From Acidobacteriota bacterium (lineage in GTDB: Bacteria; Acidobacteriota; Blastocatellia; UBA7656), in NCBI GenBank assembly GCA_016201275.1, contig JACQDB010000024.1, positions 37,033-101,032 of the forward strand: 64,000 nt of DNA. Reading direction: 5' to 3'. Shown piece by piece: positions 1 to 7,992 of this stretch (within the stretch, counting starts at the first letter, position 1; the number at the start of each line of letters is the position of its first letter). The position numbers and the translations under genes are program-made. The notes beneath the pieces were generated by a model. The model searched no databases. It saw nothing but the letters and a program-made list of their open reading frames with translations, and had not been told where the DNA came from.

Positions 1-1066
1 AATCGGCGACGCGGCCTAAATCGTTGCGCCCCAAATCCACCAGCATGATGTGTTCGGCGACTTCCTTTTCATCGGCGCGCATCTCTTCGCCCAATAACAA
101 ATCTTCGGTTTCGGTCGCGCCGCGTTTGCGCGTACCGGCTATCGGGCGATATTCCAAGCGCCGCCCGGTTGCGCGCACCAGCATTTCGGGCGACGCGCCC
201 AACACATACTGATCGTCCATCTTCAGATAAAACATATACGGCGACGGATTGACTACACGCAAAGCGCGATAGACTTCAAACGGATGCGCCGACAACGCCA
301 CTTCAAAACGCTGCGACAACACCACCTGAAAAATATCCCCTGCGGCGATGTACTCTTTAGCTGTGATTACGGCTTGCTCGAATTCTTCTTTGGTCAAATT
401 CGAGCGCACCTTGACGCGCTCTTGACGCTCCTGTTTCGGCAAAGGCTCGATGGCGTCTTCCAAGTGCGCCTCCATCGCCTCTATGTCATCAATGGCCTCC
501 TGATATTCGCTCTCCAAATCTGCGGTCTTGCCTTCGGTGAAAACATTGACGATGAGATGAATCTGATGGCGCACATGGTCGAAGACCAGTAGGCGCGCAT
601 AGAACATCATCACCGCTTCGTCTATGTGCAAATCATCAGGATTTTTATCAGGAATCTTTTCGAACCAACGCACCGCGTCATAGCCTATGTAGCCGACCGC
701 GCCGCACACAAAGGGCGGCATATCGGGCAATTTCACGGGTATATGTTGCCCCGACAAACGCCGCAACACGGTGAGCATAGGTTGACTGACTTCATGTTTT
801 TCGTCGCCGGTTTCGACCGTCACTTGACCATTATGGCAACGCACGATGGTGTGCGGATCAAAGCCCAGGAAAGAATACCGCGCCACTTTTTCGCCGCCTT
901 CTACCGATTCGAGCAGGAACGAAAAAGGGCTGAGGCGTTCGATTTTCAAATAGGCGGCAACCGGCGTCAACAAATCCGCCAGCACGCGCTTGCTGACCGG
1001 CACGACGGTTCCGGCGGCGGCCTGCTGCAAAAATTCCGCATAACTTGGGGGGCTGAATTGATTCAT
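1..1066 (-). CDS. trpE: anthranilate synthase component I (partial, C-terminus beyond window)
   Basis: Converts chorismate to anthranilate, the first step of tryptophan synthesis, normally with a glutamine amidotransferase subunit (TrpG). About 355 codons are readable from ATG at 1066; the frame stays open to the window edge, so the C-terminus is missing. The N-terminal domain carries LLES at residues 51-54, the motif that lines the tryptophan feedback site in known TrpE proteins. Later blocks match the chorismate-binding fold: GDIFQVVLSQRF, NPSPYMYFL, LGASPEMLVR, RPIAGTRKRG and, at the edge, LVDLGRNDLGRV. It lies 5 bp downstream of hisIE on the same strand, so the two are probably cotranscribed. 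The family assignment is secure; TrpE rather than PabB is favoured by the LLES site and the length. Confidence 0.93.
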   Translation of the reverse strand, partial: MNQFSPPSYAEFLQQAAAGTVVPVSKRVLADLLTPVAAYLKIERLSPFSFLLESVEGGEKVARYSFLGFDPHTIVRCHNGQVTVETGDEKHEVSQPMLTVLRRLSGQHIPVKLPDMPPFVCGAVGYIGYDAVRWFEKIPDKNPDDLHIDEAVMMFYARLLVFDHVRHQIHLIVNVFTEGKTADLESEYQEAIDDIEAMEAHLEDAIEPLPKQERQERVKVRSNLTKEEFEQAVITAKEYIAAGDIFQVVLSQRFEVALSAHPFEVYRALRVVNPSPYMFYLKMDDQYVLGASPEMLVRATGRRLEYRPIAGTRKRGATETEDLLLGEEMRADEKEVAEHIMLVDLGRNDLGRVAD

Positions 1067-1071
1067 GCTGT

Positions 1072-1734
1072 TTATTTTTTCTTGGGCGCTTGTGAGGCTC
1101 GGTGTTTGAGTTCGTTATGCACATCTGCCAATCGGATTTCGCGCTCGACCATCAATACCAACAGATGATAAAAGAGGTCGGACAACTCGCTGACGATTTC
1201 ACGCGGCGAGCGATTCTTGGCGGCGATGATGACTTCGCCCGCTTCTTCGGCGATCTTCTTGAGAATTTTATCCAGCCCGCTGTTGAACAAATAGGTGGTA
1301 TAAGAACCTTCCGGGCGCTTGTCTTTGCGTTCGGCAATCAAGCTGTAGAGGTCGTGCAGAGCTATGCCGAAATCCATCGAGGCGACATCCACGACGGCGA
1401 CATCGGTGGGCGTAGCGCGTTGCGCGGCACTGAAATCTTTGAGCAGACTTTTCGGCTTGCGGCTTTCCGTTGACTTGCTTTCGTATTCGATGAAGACGGT
1501 CAGAGAAGCGCCATCGGCATTCACCCGCACGTCTAAAAGTTTGTGTGCTGGCATAGCGATGGGCGCATCGCCCGACGGCACAAAGTGCGCCTGTCCGGTT
1601 TGCAGGGTCTTCAATAAACTGGCGTTGTCCATATAACCCAGGCGCAGGACTTCATTGCTTGCCGCGTCTTGAACCACGGCGGGAATCAACCCGCGTTCGT
1701 CAAATTTCATGCTTTGAATAATTTTATCTGCCAT
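1072..1734 (-). CDS. hisI: HisIE-like protein: HisE pyrophosphohydrolase with degenerate HisI domain
   Basis: HisIE proteins carry out two consecutive steps of histidine synthesis: phosphoribosyl-ATP pyrophosphohydrolase (HisE) and phosphoribosyl-AMP cyclohydrolase (HisI). The 220-residue length and the start (GLIPAVVQDA, LRLGYMDNASLLKTL) fit the family. The C-terminal HisE half (from about residue 125) is intact: GSYTTYLFNSGLDKILKK, EEAGEVIIAAKN, ELSDLFYHLLVLMVERE. The HisI half is not: the usual W-x-KGETSGN block, the DCDxD metal-binding block and the GPxCHxGxxSCF zinc-ligand block are all absent, and this half has no cysteine or tryptophan. HisE activity is likely; HisI activity is doubtful. 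Start ATG at 1734 has no clear Shine-Dalgarno and sits right after a terminator-like hairpin; an internal ATG at 1710 is an alternative. It precedes trpE. Confidence 0.85.
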   Translation of the reverse strand: MADKIIQSMKFDERGLIPAVVQDAASNEVLRLGYMDNASLLKTLQTGQAHFVPSGDAPIAMPAHKLLDVRVNADGASLTVFIEYESKSTESRKPKSLLKDFSAAQRATPTDVAVVDVASMDFGIALHDLYSLIAERKDKRPEGSYTTYLFNSGLDKILKKIAEEAGEVIIAAKNRSPREIVSELSDLFYHLLVLMVEREIRLADVHNELKHRASQAPKKK

Positions 1735-1737
1735 AAC

Positions 1738-1776
1738 AAAAAAAGGTGAGATCGCAAAATGACCTCACCTTTTTTT
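1738..1776. terminator. bidirectional terminator-like hairpin directly upstream of hisIE
   Basis: GGTGAG (1745-1750) pairs with CTCACC (1764-1769), extended by A/T pairs, with T-runs on the outer side in both directions. On the minus strand the T-run ends only 3 nt before the hisIE ATG. It may terminate the hsd operon or act as an attenuator for hisIE-trpE. Confidence 0.55.
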
Positions 1777-1808
1777 ATCACTTATGCAGAGACGAAAGCA
1801 AACTTCAC

Positions 1809-1935
1809 TAGAGCGGTTTTGGTTTGAGATTACGGAAACCTCAAAGCCGTTGAGCGGCGGTCGAAGACCTTCGCACGGTCGAAGACCGCTGCTCAACGAT
1901 AGCGCGTTCCGTACACACATATGCAAACCGCTCTA
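1809..1935. mobile_element. 127-bp MITE-like element with nested palindrome
   Basis: Terminal inverted repeats GAGCGGTTT (1811-1819) and AAACCGCTC (1925-1933) are each bounded by TA. TACGGAA lies at the same offset in both arms, so the imperfect TIR is about 27 bp. The centre (1848-1869 / 1877-1898) is an imperfect palindrome beginning CGTTGAGCGGCGGTC, similar to other REP-like copies in this window. No ORF. The TA flanks resemble target duplications of IS630/Tc1-mariner elements (inference). Confidence 0.6.
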
Positions 1936-1971
1936 TAAGGTGCGATTTCGCCAAGACAAAGCCTGTTTCTT

Positions 1972-4900
1972 TCAGCGGTTTTCACGCCGAAGCTTTCGAT
2001 AGATTTCCGAAGCCAGCCCTGCTGTGATGAGTTTCTGGAATGGCAAATCGTTCATAAACCGCACGTAAATCTCTTCATTCTGATCTATGCGCTCCACAAA
2101 CAACGTCTCCAGTAAATTTTTGACTACCAGTTCAAACTTGTCACCGGGATTGACTGCCGCAGCCTGCTTCAGACCTTCATCGGCAATCGCAACTTCGATG
2201 ATCTGATCAAAGAAGAGTTGATCGGCCTGAGTAAAGTCCGTCCCCAGGCGCTCATTCACCAAGTCAATCAGGCGCGAAAGCGGCACAGGCTCTTCTCTGA
2301 CAACTCCGCTGCCTACTTCTGAAGGCCCATCCAGCGGATTTGCCGAGCCTTCGCGCAAGCTGATTGAGCCTTCGCTGATTTTTTGCAAGCGATAATATTC
2401 CAGCCGTACCTCGTCATCAAACTGATAAACCAGGCCGCTGCGTCGTCTAGGTAACTTCGCGCTCAAGTGTCGGAAAAAGACATAGAGCTTTTCCAGGTCG
2501 GAATCCTGATACGGAATGATCTGGCTGAGAAAGCTATAAAGGTTACGAAAGGCTACCAGTTTCCCGCGCCATAACTCCGCTTCGTCTTGGTTTTCGTGCT
2601 GCAATTTTGTAAAGCGTTGCACTGCCGGATCGAGAGTGGCATTCATCGCCTGATGATCGGCTGCACTCTGCTTTTGTTTAGGCTTGAAATACACCGCGCC
2701 GAAGCGTTCCACTTCTTCGATCAGATAAATTCCCGACGCATCCAGTTCGCCCTTGATCTGATACATTCGTGCCGGGTCAACCTCCTCGCCCATCTCCGCG
2801 CCTTCGTAATAAGTCTTGAAGGCTTCGTAGATTTCCGCACGGTCGTTGACAAAATCGAGTACGAAGGTCTCTTCTTTGAGCGGGTGGGTGCGGTTGAGCC
2901 GCGAAAGCGTCTGCACTGCCTGAATGCCTGCCAGCCGCTTGTCCACGTACATGGTGTGCAATAACGGTTGATCAAATCCGGTTTGATATTTCTCCGCGAC
3001 CAATAGCACCTGGTATTCCTGCGAAGCGAATTTTTCGGGCAATTCTTTTTCTTTGATTCCCAGATTCATGCCTTCTTCCGTATAGGTCACGTCCGACAGC
3101 TTGTCGTCCTGCACGACGCCGGAGAAGGCAACCAGTGATTGAATCGCATACCCCTTCTTTTTGATGTACTGGTCAAAACTCTGTTTATAACGCACCGCTT
3201 CGAGCCGCGATCCCGTCACCACCATCGCTTTTGCCCGTCCGCCGATCTTGTGCCGCGTCACTGCTTGAAAATGTTCGACCATCACTTCGGTCTTCTGCGC
3301 GATGTTGTGCGGATGCAGTTTCAAGAAACGCGCCAACGCTTTCGCCGCCTTCTTGCGTTCAACATTCGGATCGTCTTCACAGGCTTTGAGCAGCCTGAAA
3401 TAGGTCGCATACGTCGTGTAGTGCTGCAACACATCGAGGATGAATTTTTCCTCAATCGCCTGACGCATGGTATAGCGATGAGCCGGATTTCCCTGACGAC
3501 CGAAGACCGCAAAGGTCTTGTGTTTCGGAGTAGCCGTGAATGCGAAAAAACTAACATTGGCTTGTCGCCCGCGTTTGGCCATGCGGCGAAACAATTCTTC
3601 AAAATCTGCCTGTCCTTCTTCCGCTGCCTGTTTCTTCGCATCTTCTCGAAGTTTCTCACCACCCAGCACTTCCTTCAAATCGGTGGCACTTTCGCCGCCT
3701 TGTGAACTGTGCGCTTCATCAATGATGACGGCGCAACGTCGCGTCGGGAGTGCGCCGCTGGCGGTCTCCCCACGCTCTTCCGCCATTTTGATCAACTGCC
3801 GCGAAACAAAGGGAAACTTCTGCAAGGTTGTAATAATGATCGGCATGGCGTTTTCCAGCGCCTCGGCCAGTTGCCGCGAACTTTCGTCAATCTTTTGCAC
3901 CACGCCGCGTTTATGCTCGAATTGATAAATCGTATCCTGTAACTGCTGGTCAAGCACTATGCGGTCAGTCACGACAAGCACACTATCAAAGACGCGCTCG
4001 TTCCCTGCATCATGCAGAGAAGCCAAACGGTGCGCCAGCCAGCCAATCGTATTGCTCTTGCCGCTGCCCGCCGAATGCTCAATCAGATAGTTATGTCCGA
4101 CGCCTTCACGTCGCGCTGATTCCACCAAAGAGCGCACCGCTTGAAGCTGGTGATAACGCGGAAAGATCATGGTCTCTTTCTTGGCTTTACGTCCTTGCTC
4201 GTCGCGTATTTCTTCGATTTGTAAATGGATGAAGCGCGCCAACAGATCAAGCAGGCTGTCGCGTTGCAACGCCTCTTCCCAAAGATACGCCGTGCGATAG
4301 GTGCGCCCAGTTGGGTCGGGCGGATTTCCGGCTCCGCCCTCACAGCCTTTGTTGAAGGGCAGAAAATAGGTCGCCGTGCCTGCCAATCGCGTGGTCATCA
4401 AGACCGCTTCGGTATCAACAGCGAAATGCACCAAGGTTCGTCGCTTGAATTCAAAGATCGGCTCGCGTGGGTCACGGTCTTGCTGGTACTGGCGACGGGC
4501 ATCCTCTACAGTTTGTCCAGTGAGCGGGTTCTTGAGTTCCGCTGTGGCGATAGGGATGCCGTTCAAACTGAAAGTGAAATCAAGCGATTGTTCCGAGCGC
4601 GTCGAAAAATGCAGTTGTCGGGTGATGCCCAATTGATTGGCAGCGTAACGCGCTTCGAGTTCCGGGTTGAGTGCATGGGCGGCTTTGAAGAAGGCCACGC
4701 GCAAAGTTCGTCCATAGCATTTGAAGCCGTGTCGCAAGGTTGCCAGTGAGCCGTTGGCGTCCATCCATTTGCACAGGTCGTTGAGGATTTGATCACTGGT
4801 GCGCGCCCCGTGCAGGGTTTCGAGTTTCGCCCATTCTTTCGGCTGGGTCGCGCGGATGAAGTCAAGGATGACGGCGGGAAAGATGGCGCGCTCGCGGTCA

Positions 4901-4989
4901 AAGCCTTTGCGGTCAATGGTGACATAACCGTTGGCCAACAGATGTGCTTCGATAACGGTCTCAAAAGCGCCTTCGCTGGTTCGATTCAT
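1972..4989 (-). CDS. hsdR: type I restriction enzyme, R (endonuclease/translocase) subunit
   Basis: Motor and nuclease subunit of a type I restriction-modification complex: it translocates DNA using ATP and cuts unmethylated foreign DNA. 1005 residues, normal for HsdR. The N-terminal PD-(D/E)xK nuclease motif is visible (LDFTF near 137, AELKN with E151 and K153), followed by superfamily-2 helicase motifs: Walker A SAGSGKS with K311, VIIDEAHSS, FFAFTATP, and a late motif with LLVAEKYQTGFD and QTLSRLNR. Its ATG overlaps the PIN-domain gene stop (ATGA, 4986-4989), and it is the last gene of hsdM-hsdS-xre/immA-PIN-hsdR. All key residues appear intact. Confidence 0.96.
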   Translation of the reverse strand: MNRTSEGAFETVIEAHLLANGYVTIDRKGFDRERAIFPAVILDFIRATQPKEWAKLETLHGARTSDQILNDLCKWMDANGSLATLRHGFKCYGRTLRVAFFKAAHALNPELEARYAANQLGITRQLHFSTRSEQSLDFTFSLNGIPIATAELKNPLTGQTVEDARRQYQQDRDPREPIFEFKRRTLVHFAVDTEAVLMTTRLAGTATYFLPFNKGCEGGAGNPPDPTGRTYRTAYLWEEALQRDSLLDLLARFIHLQIEEIRDEQGRKAKKETMIFPRYHQLQAVRSLVESARREGVGHNYLIEHSAGSGKSNTIGWLAHRLASLHDAGNERVFDSVLVVTDRIVLDQQLQDTIYQFEHKRGVVQKIDESSRQLAEALENAMPIIITTLQKFPFVSRQLIKMAEERGETASGALPTRRCAVIIDEAHSSQGGESATDLKEVLGGEKLREDAKKQAAEEGQADFEELFRRMAKRGRQANVSFFAFTATPKHKTFAVFGRQGNPAHRYTMRQAIEEKFILDVLQHYTTYATYFRLLKACEDDPNVERKKAAKALARFLKLHPHNIAQKTEVMVEHFQAVTRHKIGGRAKAMVVTGSRLEAVRYKQSFDQYIKKKGYAIQSLVAFSGVVQDDKLSDVTYTEEGMNLGIKEKELPEKFASQEYQVLLVAEKYQTGFDQPLLHTMYVDKRLAGIQAVQTLSRLNRTHPLKEETFVLDFVNDRAEIYEAFKTYYEGAEMGEEVDPARMYQIKGELDASGIYLIEEVERFGAVYFKPKQKQSAADHQAMNATLDPAVQRFTKLQHENQDEAELWRGKLVAFRNLYSFLSQIIPYQDSDLEKLYVFFRHLSAKLPRRRSGLVYQFDDEVRLEYYRLQKISEGSISLREGSANPLDGPSEVGSGVVREEPVPLSRLIDLVNERLGTDFTQADQLFFDQIIEVAIADEGLKQAAAVNPGDKFELVVKNLLETLFVERIDQNEEIYVRFMNDLPFQKLITAGLASEIYRKLRRENR

Positions 4990-5480
4990 TTCGCGGCTCC
5001 CAAAACAAAACGAGCGCGCTCAATTCTGAGCATCTCGAAAGGCGTCAGGCATTTGATGTGCAACCCGATACAGGCATCGGGAATCTTGATTTTCTTCGTT
5101 GAAGTAGAAGCGATCTCATGAGTGACGACCGAATATCCATGAGCAAGCGCGTGAGCAACCAGATAGTAATCAGCCACCTGAAGAAACGTGTTTACGGCTG
5201 CCGGTTCGTAGTTTTGGCTGGTCGCCCATTGGCTGACCTGACCAAGAGCAGGCAGCATCGCGGCATCAGGGGGCAGGAAAAATCCCTGTCCACGTTGAGC
5301 CGCCCAATTCGCAAGCTCATCGCTGCCTGCGATAAGTTCGTCGCCAACTTTTTCGATGCTGAAGACATTCTGTTTCGCGTTGCCTGCGATAAGCCACTCC
5401 CAGAACGCCGGACAGAAGTCCAAGCCATAGTACAGATTCTTGGCTTGAATAAAAACATTGGCGTCAAGCAGGTATGCCAT
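4986..5480 (-). CDS. DUF4411-type PIN-domain protein (probable toxin-like RNase)
   Basis: 164 residues opening with MAYLLDANVFIQAKN, the typical beta-strand plus first catalytic Asp of PIN nucleases. Further acidic positions occur at KVGDELIAG (around 44-48), in VADYYLVAHAL and near VVTHE, as expected for a four-acid metal site. The length and shape fit the DUF4411 group of PIN proteins, which are commonly encoded next to an XRE/ImmA-IrrE gene; that is the case here. It overlaps hsdR by 4 nt, and its start abuts the stop of the upstream xre/immA gene, so it is translationally coupled within the restriction operon. Probable role: RNase toxin held in check by its neighbour. Toxicity and target are inferred, not shown. 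Confidence 0.75.
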   Translation of the reverse strand: MAYLLDANVFIQAKNLYYGLDFCPAFWEWLIAGNAKQNVFSIEKVGDELIAGSDELANWAAQRGQGFFLPPDAAMLPALGQVSQWATSQNYEPAAVNTFLQVADYYLVAHALAHGYSVVTHEIASTSTKKIKIPDACIGLHIKCLTPFEMLRIERARFVLGAAK

Positions 5481-6631
5481 TAGACCAGAATCCCCAGATT
5501 GCGCCCAAGATTGTGAAAGGTTTCCAGTTTCGAGAAACCGAGCAACCGGAAAGCATCGCGGTGCAGGGTCTGGCCTTCAAGCGTATTGACGACCAGAGCG
5601 CGAGCGAATCGTTTGCCGACTCGCAACGCCTGCGTTCGGTAAAAATCGCCGCCGCTACTTTTGCTTCTGGCAATCTTCAACAGCCGTGCAAATTCACTTT
5701 GATAGGCTTGCCGAAACTGCGTCTTGGTTATGCCGCCGGCGTCGTAAATCCGGCGCAGAATAACCAGTGTGCTGACTTTGAAATGCTTTGCGAGGCGGGC
5801 AACCTCGTCTGGTAATTCGCTATGCTTTTGATATTCTTCGCGCACGACGGCAAGCGGCGCTAATAACTCGGCAGCAACCTCGTTGCACCAGCGTTCCACT
5901 TTGTTTTTCGGCAACTGCGAAGCCTGCGCGTCGGAAACCGCGGATTGCCCAAGCCACAGGTGAGCGATCTCGTGGGCAAGCGTGAACATCTGTGCCGCCT
6001 TGGTATCGGCTCCGTTTATAAACACCAGCGGCGCAAAAGCGTCGGAGAGCGCGAAGCCACGAAACTCTTCGGGGTCAAGTTTGCGACTGGTGTTGTTCAA
6101 CACCACGCCGTTGCACATCACCAGAATCCCGATGGCGTCTGCCTGTTCGATAAAGCGGCGCAGAGCATCTGTCCAGGTTGGAAGTTCGCGCCGCTCATCG
6201 AGATCAAACGAAAGCGCGGCGCGCATACTTGCGGCGGTCGCTGCAATATCACTGTCGAGATGTGCAGAGCCGATGAAGGCAAGCGGTGATTCGCCGCTAG
6301 AGCGCGCAAAGTCGCGATACCACTCTTGACGTTGCTGACAAATGTAGAGAGTGTCGAGCAAGTCGGGGCTTGGATGAGCGATGCGGGCGTTGCTGACGGT
6401 GCGGAAATCAGGAACCGGGAGATGTTCGACGGGCGGCTCCGACAGAAACAGAAAGCCGATGGGCACGCGACAGGCTTTGGCAAAGTCTTCCAGCTGTTTG
6501 AGGGTCGGATGCGCCTTGCCCTGTTCCCACTCGGCAAGTTTGGGAAACCGTTGGACGAGTGCAGCAAGGTCATACCCTGCACGCTCACGCGCCCACTTCA
6601 ACAGTTTGGGTTTGATCTCGACTCGCATCAC
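5480..6631 (-). CDS. XRE HTH plus ImmA/IrrE metallopeptidase-domain protein
   Basis: 383 residues. Residues 6-60 form a helix-turn-helix of XRE type (KLLKWARERAGYDLAALVQ, LAEWEQGKAHPTLKQLEDFA). The C-terminal half holds an ImmA/IrrE peptidase domain with the HExxH zinc motif (LAHEIAHLW, H220, E221, H224). Such fusions act as antitoxin or regulator proteins, or as proteases that cleave a repressor. The ATG overlaps the hsdS stop (ATGATG at 6631) and its own stop touches the PIN gene, so it lies between the S and R genes of the restriction operon. Likely job: control of the PIN partner and perhaps of the operon promoter. The active-site residues look intact. Confidence 0.85.
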   Translation of the reverse strand: MMRVEIKPKLLKWARERAGYDLAALVQRFPKLAEWEQGKAHPTLKQLEDFAKACRVPIGFLFLSEPPVEHLPVPDFRTVSNARIAHPSPDLLDTLYICQQRQEWYRDFARSSGESPLAFIGSAHLDSDIAATAASMRAALSFDLDERRELPTWTDALRRFIEQADAIGILVMCNGVVLNNTSRKLDPEEFRGFALSDAFAPLVFINGADTKAAQMFTLAHEIAHLWLGQSAVSDAQASQLPKNKVERWCNEVAAELLAPLAVVREEYQKHSELPDEVARLAKHFKVSTLVILRRIYDAGGITKTQFRQAYQSEFARLLKIARSKSSGGDFYRTQALRVGKRFARALVVNTLEGQTLHRDAFRLLGFSKLETFHNLGRNLGILV

Positions 6632-7992
6632 TTTACCATCTCAAGTGTTTTCGGGGTCTCCGCTGCATCCTCGTCGGAGTAGCTTAATTCTCGCACATCA
6701 ATCCTGCCGGTGACAGCCGCCGCAATCAACGCGGCGCGGCGTTCCTTGAGCAAAGCAATGGTGCGCTTGGTGGCGGCGCGCAAAGCGTCGAGCTTCGCCG
6801 TTTCTGTTGCGATGTGGGCAACGATGGCGCGTTGTTCTTCAATCGGCGGCGATGGATAACGGAGAACCAGAAGCTTTTCTGGGGGAAGATGTTGAATAGT
6901 TGAGGTAGTCGCTTGTAAGGAAAAAACGCCTGCGTCAACCAGGGTTCTCATGACTTGAACGAAGAACGCAGGGTCATCTGCGTTGTGAATGGGTCTTAAG
7001 CGATGCAAAGCTTTTTGGTAATAACATTCCGCAATCTCGCCTCGCCAAAGCGCGCACCGACCAATCTCTCCCCCTTCACACACAAGGATGTCTCCGCTTT
7101 TAAGGTCGTACTTCTCTTTGTCGTCCTCGTCGAAATCCATTGCTGGTAAGTCTGATGTATTGATCCTACCCCATTGCACATCTACATTGCGTAAATATGG
7201 AGCCAGATGTGTGCCCTTAATTCTTTTTTCATCGAGCATCTTTCCCAATTGCACTTCAAAGCGCGCATAAACAGGTGGGGTCTGCCAATGCGCCGGAATC
7301 TCGCCGAGCCAATCAATACCGGAATCACGCAGCGGCGCATCCGCATTGAGTCCATGTGTCACCGCATGAGCGATGAGCGCCCGCCGCTTCTCCGCCAGCA
7401 GTTCCAACAGCCGCTCTTTCGCCGTGACCAACGCATCCAACTGCGCCGTTTCGCGGTCAAGGTATTTTGCGATGGCGCGTTGTTCACTCAATGACGGAAT
7501 CGGTAATACCAGCTTGCCAATTTCTTGTTTGGGTAAACCAAAACGCGTAACCCCGGTTGAAGCCAGTTCTAGCTGAAGGCGAATAGGCTTGGCTTGCAGA
7601 CAGCGAAAAAGAAAGCGACCTAAAATCTGGCCAGACATAGGGCGAAGCACAGCAAGATGATAGCCACAGACAAGGTCTTCGGCGGTTTCGCTCACCAAGG
7701 CTGGAATTGCAATGTCATCCCAAGACTCGGAATCCTTCGTGATAACAACATCATTCATTTTGAGACCGAATTTCTTGATCTCCTCGTGCGTAGCCGTCGA
7801 GTGCATGAAATCTAGCGTTAGATTGATAAACTCATTTTTGTAAACGTCTGTATAGTTGCAGAGACGAACGGGGCTTTCTCCGTCTGCTGGCACTTTGTCC
7901 ACATTGCTAACTGAATATGTGGCAACTGCCTTCAACGGCTTGATCTCCCAAGAAGGAGGTAGAGACTCAATCCAATATCCAATCTCGTTCAC
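6628..7992 (-). CDS. hsdS: type I restriction enzyme, S (specificity) subunit
   Basis: 454 residues with the two-fold HsdS layout: two target-recognition domains (each starting LPPSWEIKPLK and IPAHWQTPPVY), separated by a central coiled spacer rich in LDRETAQLDALV and ELLAEKRRALIAHAV, with the matching C-terminal coil (TETAKLDALRAATKRTIALL, ERRAALIAAAVTG). It sets the DNA sequence recognised by the methylase and endonuclease. It overlaps hsdM by 4 nt upstream and the xre/immA gene by 4 nt downstream. The recognition sequence cannot be read from the protein by eye. Confidence 0.95.
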   Translation of the reverse strand: MNEIGYWIESLPPSWEIKPLKAVATYSVSNVDKVPADGESPVRLCNYTDVYKNEFINLTLDFMHSTATHEEIKKFGLKMNDVVITKDSESWDDIAIPALVSETAEDLVCGYHLAVLRPMSGQILGRFLFRCLQAKPIRLQLELASTGVTRFGLPKQEIGKLVLPIPSLSEQRAIAKYLDRETAQLDALVTAKERLLELLAEKRRALIAHAVTHGLNADAPLRDSGIDWLGEIPAHWQTPPVYARFEVQLGKMLDEKRIKGTHLAPYLRNVDVQWGRINTSDLPAMDFDEDDKEKYDLKSGDILVCEGGEIGRCALWRGEIAECYYQKALHRLRPIHNADDPAFFVQVMRTLVDAGVFSLQATTSTIQHLPPEKLLVLRYPSPPIEEQRAIVAHIATETAKLDALRAATKRTIALLKERRAALIAAAVTGRIDVRELSYSDEDAAETPKTLEMVK

